This document shows positions 62,996 to 64,000 of a stretch of 64,000 bases of DNA, piece after piece. Position 1 is the stretch's first letter, and each line of letters starts with the position of its first letter. Made by a program: the position numbers and the translations under genes. The stretch is from Hafnia alvei. Lineage in GTDB: Bacteria > Pseudomonadota > Gammaproteobacteria > Enterobacterales > Enterobacteriaceae. The notes under the pieces were generated by a model that saw nothing but the letters and a program-made list of their open reading frames with translations, made no database searches and was not told where the DNA came from. The DNA lies in assembly GCF_034424155.1 (NCBI RefSeq), contig NZ_CP139992.1, forward strand, positions 1,938,012 through 2,002,011, in the 5' to 3' direction.

Positions 62996-64000
62996 TTAGA
63001 CGTTAAACAAGAAGTTCATTACGTCGCCATCTTTAACGATGTAGTCTTTACCTTCTGAACGCATTTTGCCGGCTTCTTTCGCGCCTTGTTCACCCTTGTA
63101 GGTGATGAAGTCGTCGAACGCGATGGTTTGAGCGCGGATAAAGCCTTTTTCGAAGTCGGTGTGGATTTTACCGGCGGCCTGTGGTGCGGTAGCGCCAACA
63201 GGAATGGTCCATGCACGAACTTCCTTCACGCCAGCGGTGAAGTAGGTTTGCAGATTCAGCAGCTCGTAACCTGCGCGAATAACGCGGTTCAGACCTGGCT
63301 CTTCCAGACCAAGTTCAGCCATGAATTCGTCACGGTCGGCATCGTCGAGTTCAGCGATATCAGATTCAACTGCGGCACACACGGCAACTACCACAGAACC
63401 TTCTTTCGCCGCGATTTCACGCACGGTGTCTAAATACGGATTGTTTTCAAAACCGTCTTCGTTCACGTTAGCAATGTACATGGTTGGTTTCAGCGTCAGG
63501 AAGCTCAGGTAGCGGATAGCCGCCTTGTCTTCATCGGTTAAATCCAGCGCGCGCAGCATGCCTGCGTTTTCCAGCTGTGGCAGACATTTTTCCAGCGCAG
63601 CCAGTTCAGCTTTTGCGTCTTTATCGCCGCCTTTGGCTTTCTTCTGCACACGATGCATTGCACGTTCGCAGGTGTCTAAGTCAGACAGCGCCAGTTCAGT
63701 GTTGATAACGTCGATATCGTCAGCAGGATCAACTTTGTTGTTCACGTGAATGATGTTGTCGTTTTCGAAACAACGAACAACGTGGCCGATCGCTTCGGTT
63801 TCACGGATGTTGGTCAGGAACTGGTTGCCCAGGCCTTCACCCTTAGAGGCGCCTTTTACCAAACCTGCGATATCAACGAATTCCATGGTGGTTGGCAGGA
63901 TGCGCTGTGGTTTTACAATCTCAGCTAGTTTGTCCAGACGCGGATCAGGCATAGGAACGACGCCGGTGTTCGGTTCAATGGTACAGAACGGGAAGTTCGC
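62996..64000 (-). CDS. ychF: YchF, Obg-family ATPase, 5' end outside the window
   Basis: The frame is open to the right edge, so the first part (with the P-loop) is missing; about 334 codons are visible, beginning [39 protein letters not shown] is the G3 region, [15 protein letters not shown] the G4-like motif, and the C-terminal TGS-like domain ends [17 protein letters not shown]. YchF (OLA1) is an ATPase of the Obg group that binds ribosomes and modulates oxidative stress responses. It is a core gene and marks the edge of the accessory region. Confidence 0.97.
   Translation of the reverse strand, partial: ANFPFCTIEPNTGVVPMPDPRLDKLAEIVKPQRILPTTMEFVDIAGLVKGASKGEGLGNQFLTNIRETEAIGHVVRCFENDNIIHVNNKVDPADDIDVINTELALSDLDTCERAMHRVQKKAKGGDKDAKAELAALEKCLPQLENAGMLRALDLTDEDKAAIRYLSFLTLKPTMYIANVNEDGFENNPYLDTVREIAAKEGSVVVAVCAAVESDIAELDDADRDEFMAELGLEEPGLNRVIRAGYELLNLQTYFTAGVKEVRAWTIPVGATAPQAAGKIHTDFEKGFIRAQTIAFDDFITYKGEQGAKEAGKMRSEGKDYIVKDGDVMNFLFNV

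Noticed and set aside
1-64000. CRISPR arrays, tRNA or rRNA genes, insertion sequences
   Set aside because: No regular repeat-spacer pattern, cloverleaf-like segment, transposase or integrase was seen on reading.

Overview
The window looks like the chromosome of an enteric gammaproteobacterium, most likely Hafnia or a close relative. The best single clue is the histidine acid phosphatase at 12343-13677, which reads very much like the phytase known from Hafnia. The complete enterobacterial eut operon, ZinT, YchF and YdeP/EmrKY-type genes fit the same group. All assignments come from recognising motifs and recalled family sequences; no search was run. No tRNA, rRNA, CRISPR array, transposase or integrase was seen.

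Layout. (1) 1-5327: the 3' part of a tad (tight adherence, Flp pilus) operon, from the last 82 codons of tadA through tadB, C, D, E, F, an unnamed small secreted protein, and tadG. (2) 5685-12280: an alternative (CS1/alpha-type) chaperone-usher fimbrial locus: major pilin, minor pilin, usher, chaperone, larger tip-like subunit, another pilin, and a LuxR-type regulator. (3) 12343-13677: a periplasmic phytase/acid phosphatase on the minus strand. (4) 14073-31271: a full ethanolamine-utilisation microcompartment operon, eutSPQTDMNEJGHABCLK then eutR, with a pduS-like iron-sulfur cobalamin reductase and a pduT-like shell protein inserted between eutK and eutR. (5) 31468-34187: a two-gene minus-strand unit encoding an HdeD-like membrane protein with a peptidase-like tail and a MASE1-PAS membrane sensor, divergent from an EmrE-type SMR transporter. 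(6) about 35-55.3 kb: a visibly AT-rich stretch that reads like an acid-stress island: ydeP, an AraC regulator, emrKY, the oxalate genes frc-oxc-yfdE-yfdV, zinT, and an amino-acid decarboxylase flanked by two ArcD-type antiporters. (7) 56058-62586: a sucrose regulon with cscR divergent from cscB, cscA, a carbohydrate porin and cscK. (8) 62996-64000: the 3' part of ychF.

How the parts work together. The eut genes encode a shell (EutS, M, N, L, K and the PduT-like protein) around ethanolamine ammonia-lyase (EutBC), aldehyde dehydrogenase (EutE), alcohol dehydrogenase (EutG) and phosphotransacetylase (EutD), with adenosylcobalamin supply and repair by EutT and EutA. The added PduS/PduT pair would bring an electron route across the shell for cobalamin reduction, usually seen with propanediol rather than ethanolamine. 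In the island, genes that E. coli keeps in separate places under EvgA control (ydeP, emrKY, frc/oxc/yfdE/yfdV) sit side by side with an AraC regulator and with no EvgAS pair in view. The sucrose locus has two matching LacI-type operators with a CRP-like site between them in the cscR-cscB gap.

Most worth a second look: the pduST insertion in the eut operon together with a Cys-to-Ser change in the EutT metal motif, the clustered EvgA-type acid genes, the MASE1-PAS/HdeD-peptidase pair, the decarboxylase with two antiporters, and several strong unexplained inverted repeats.
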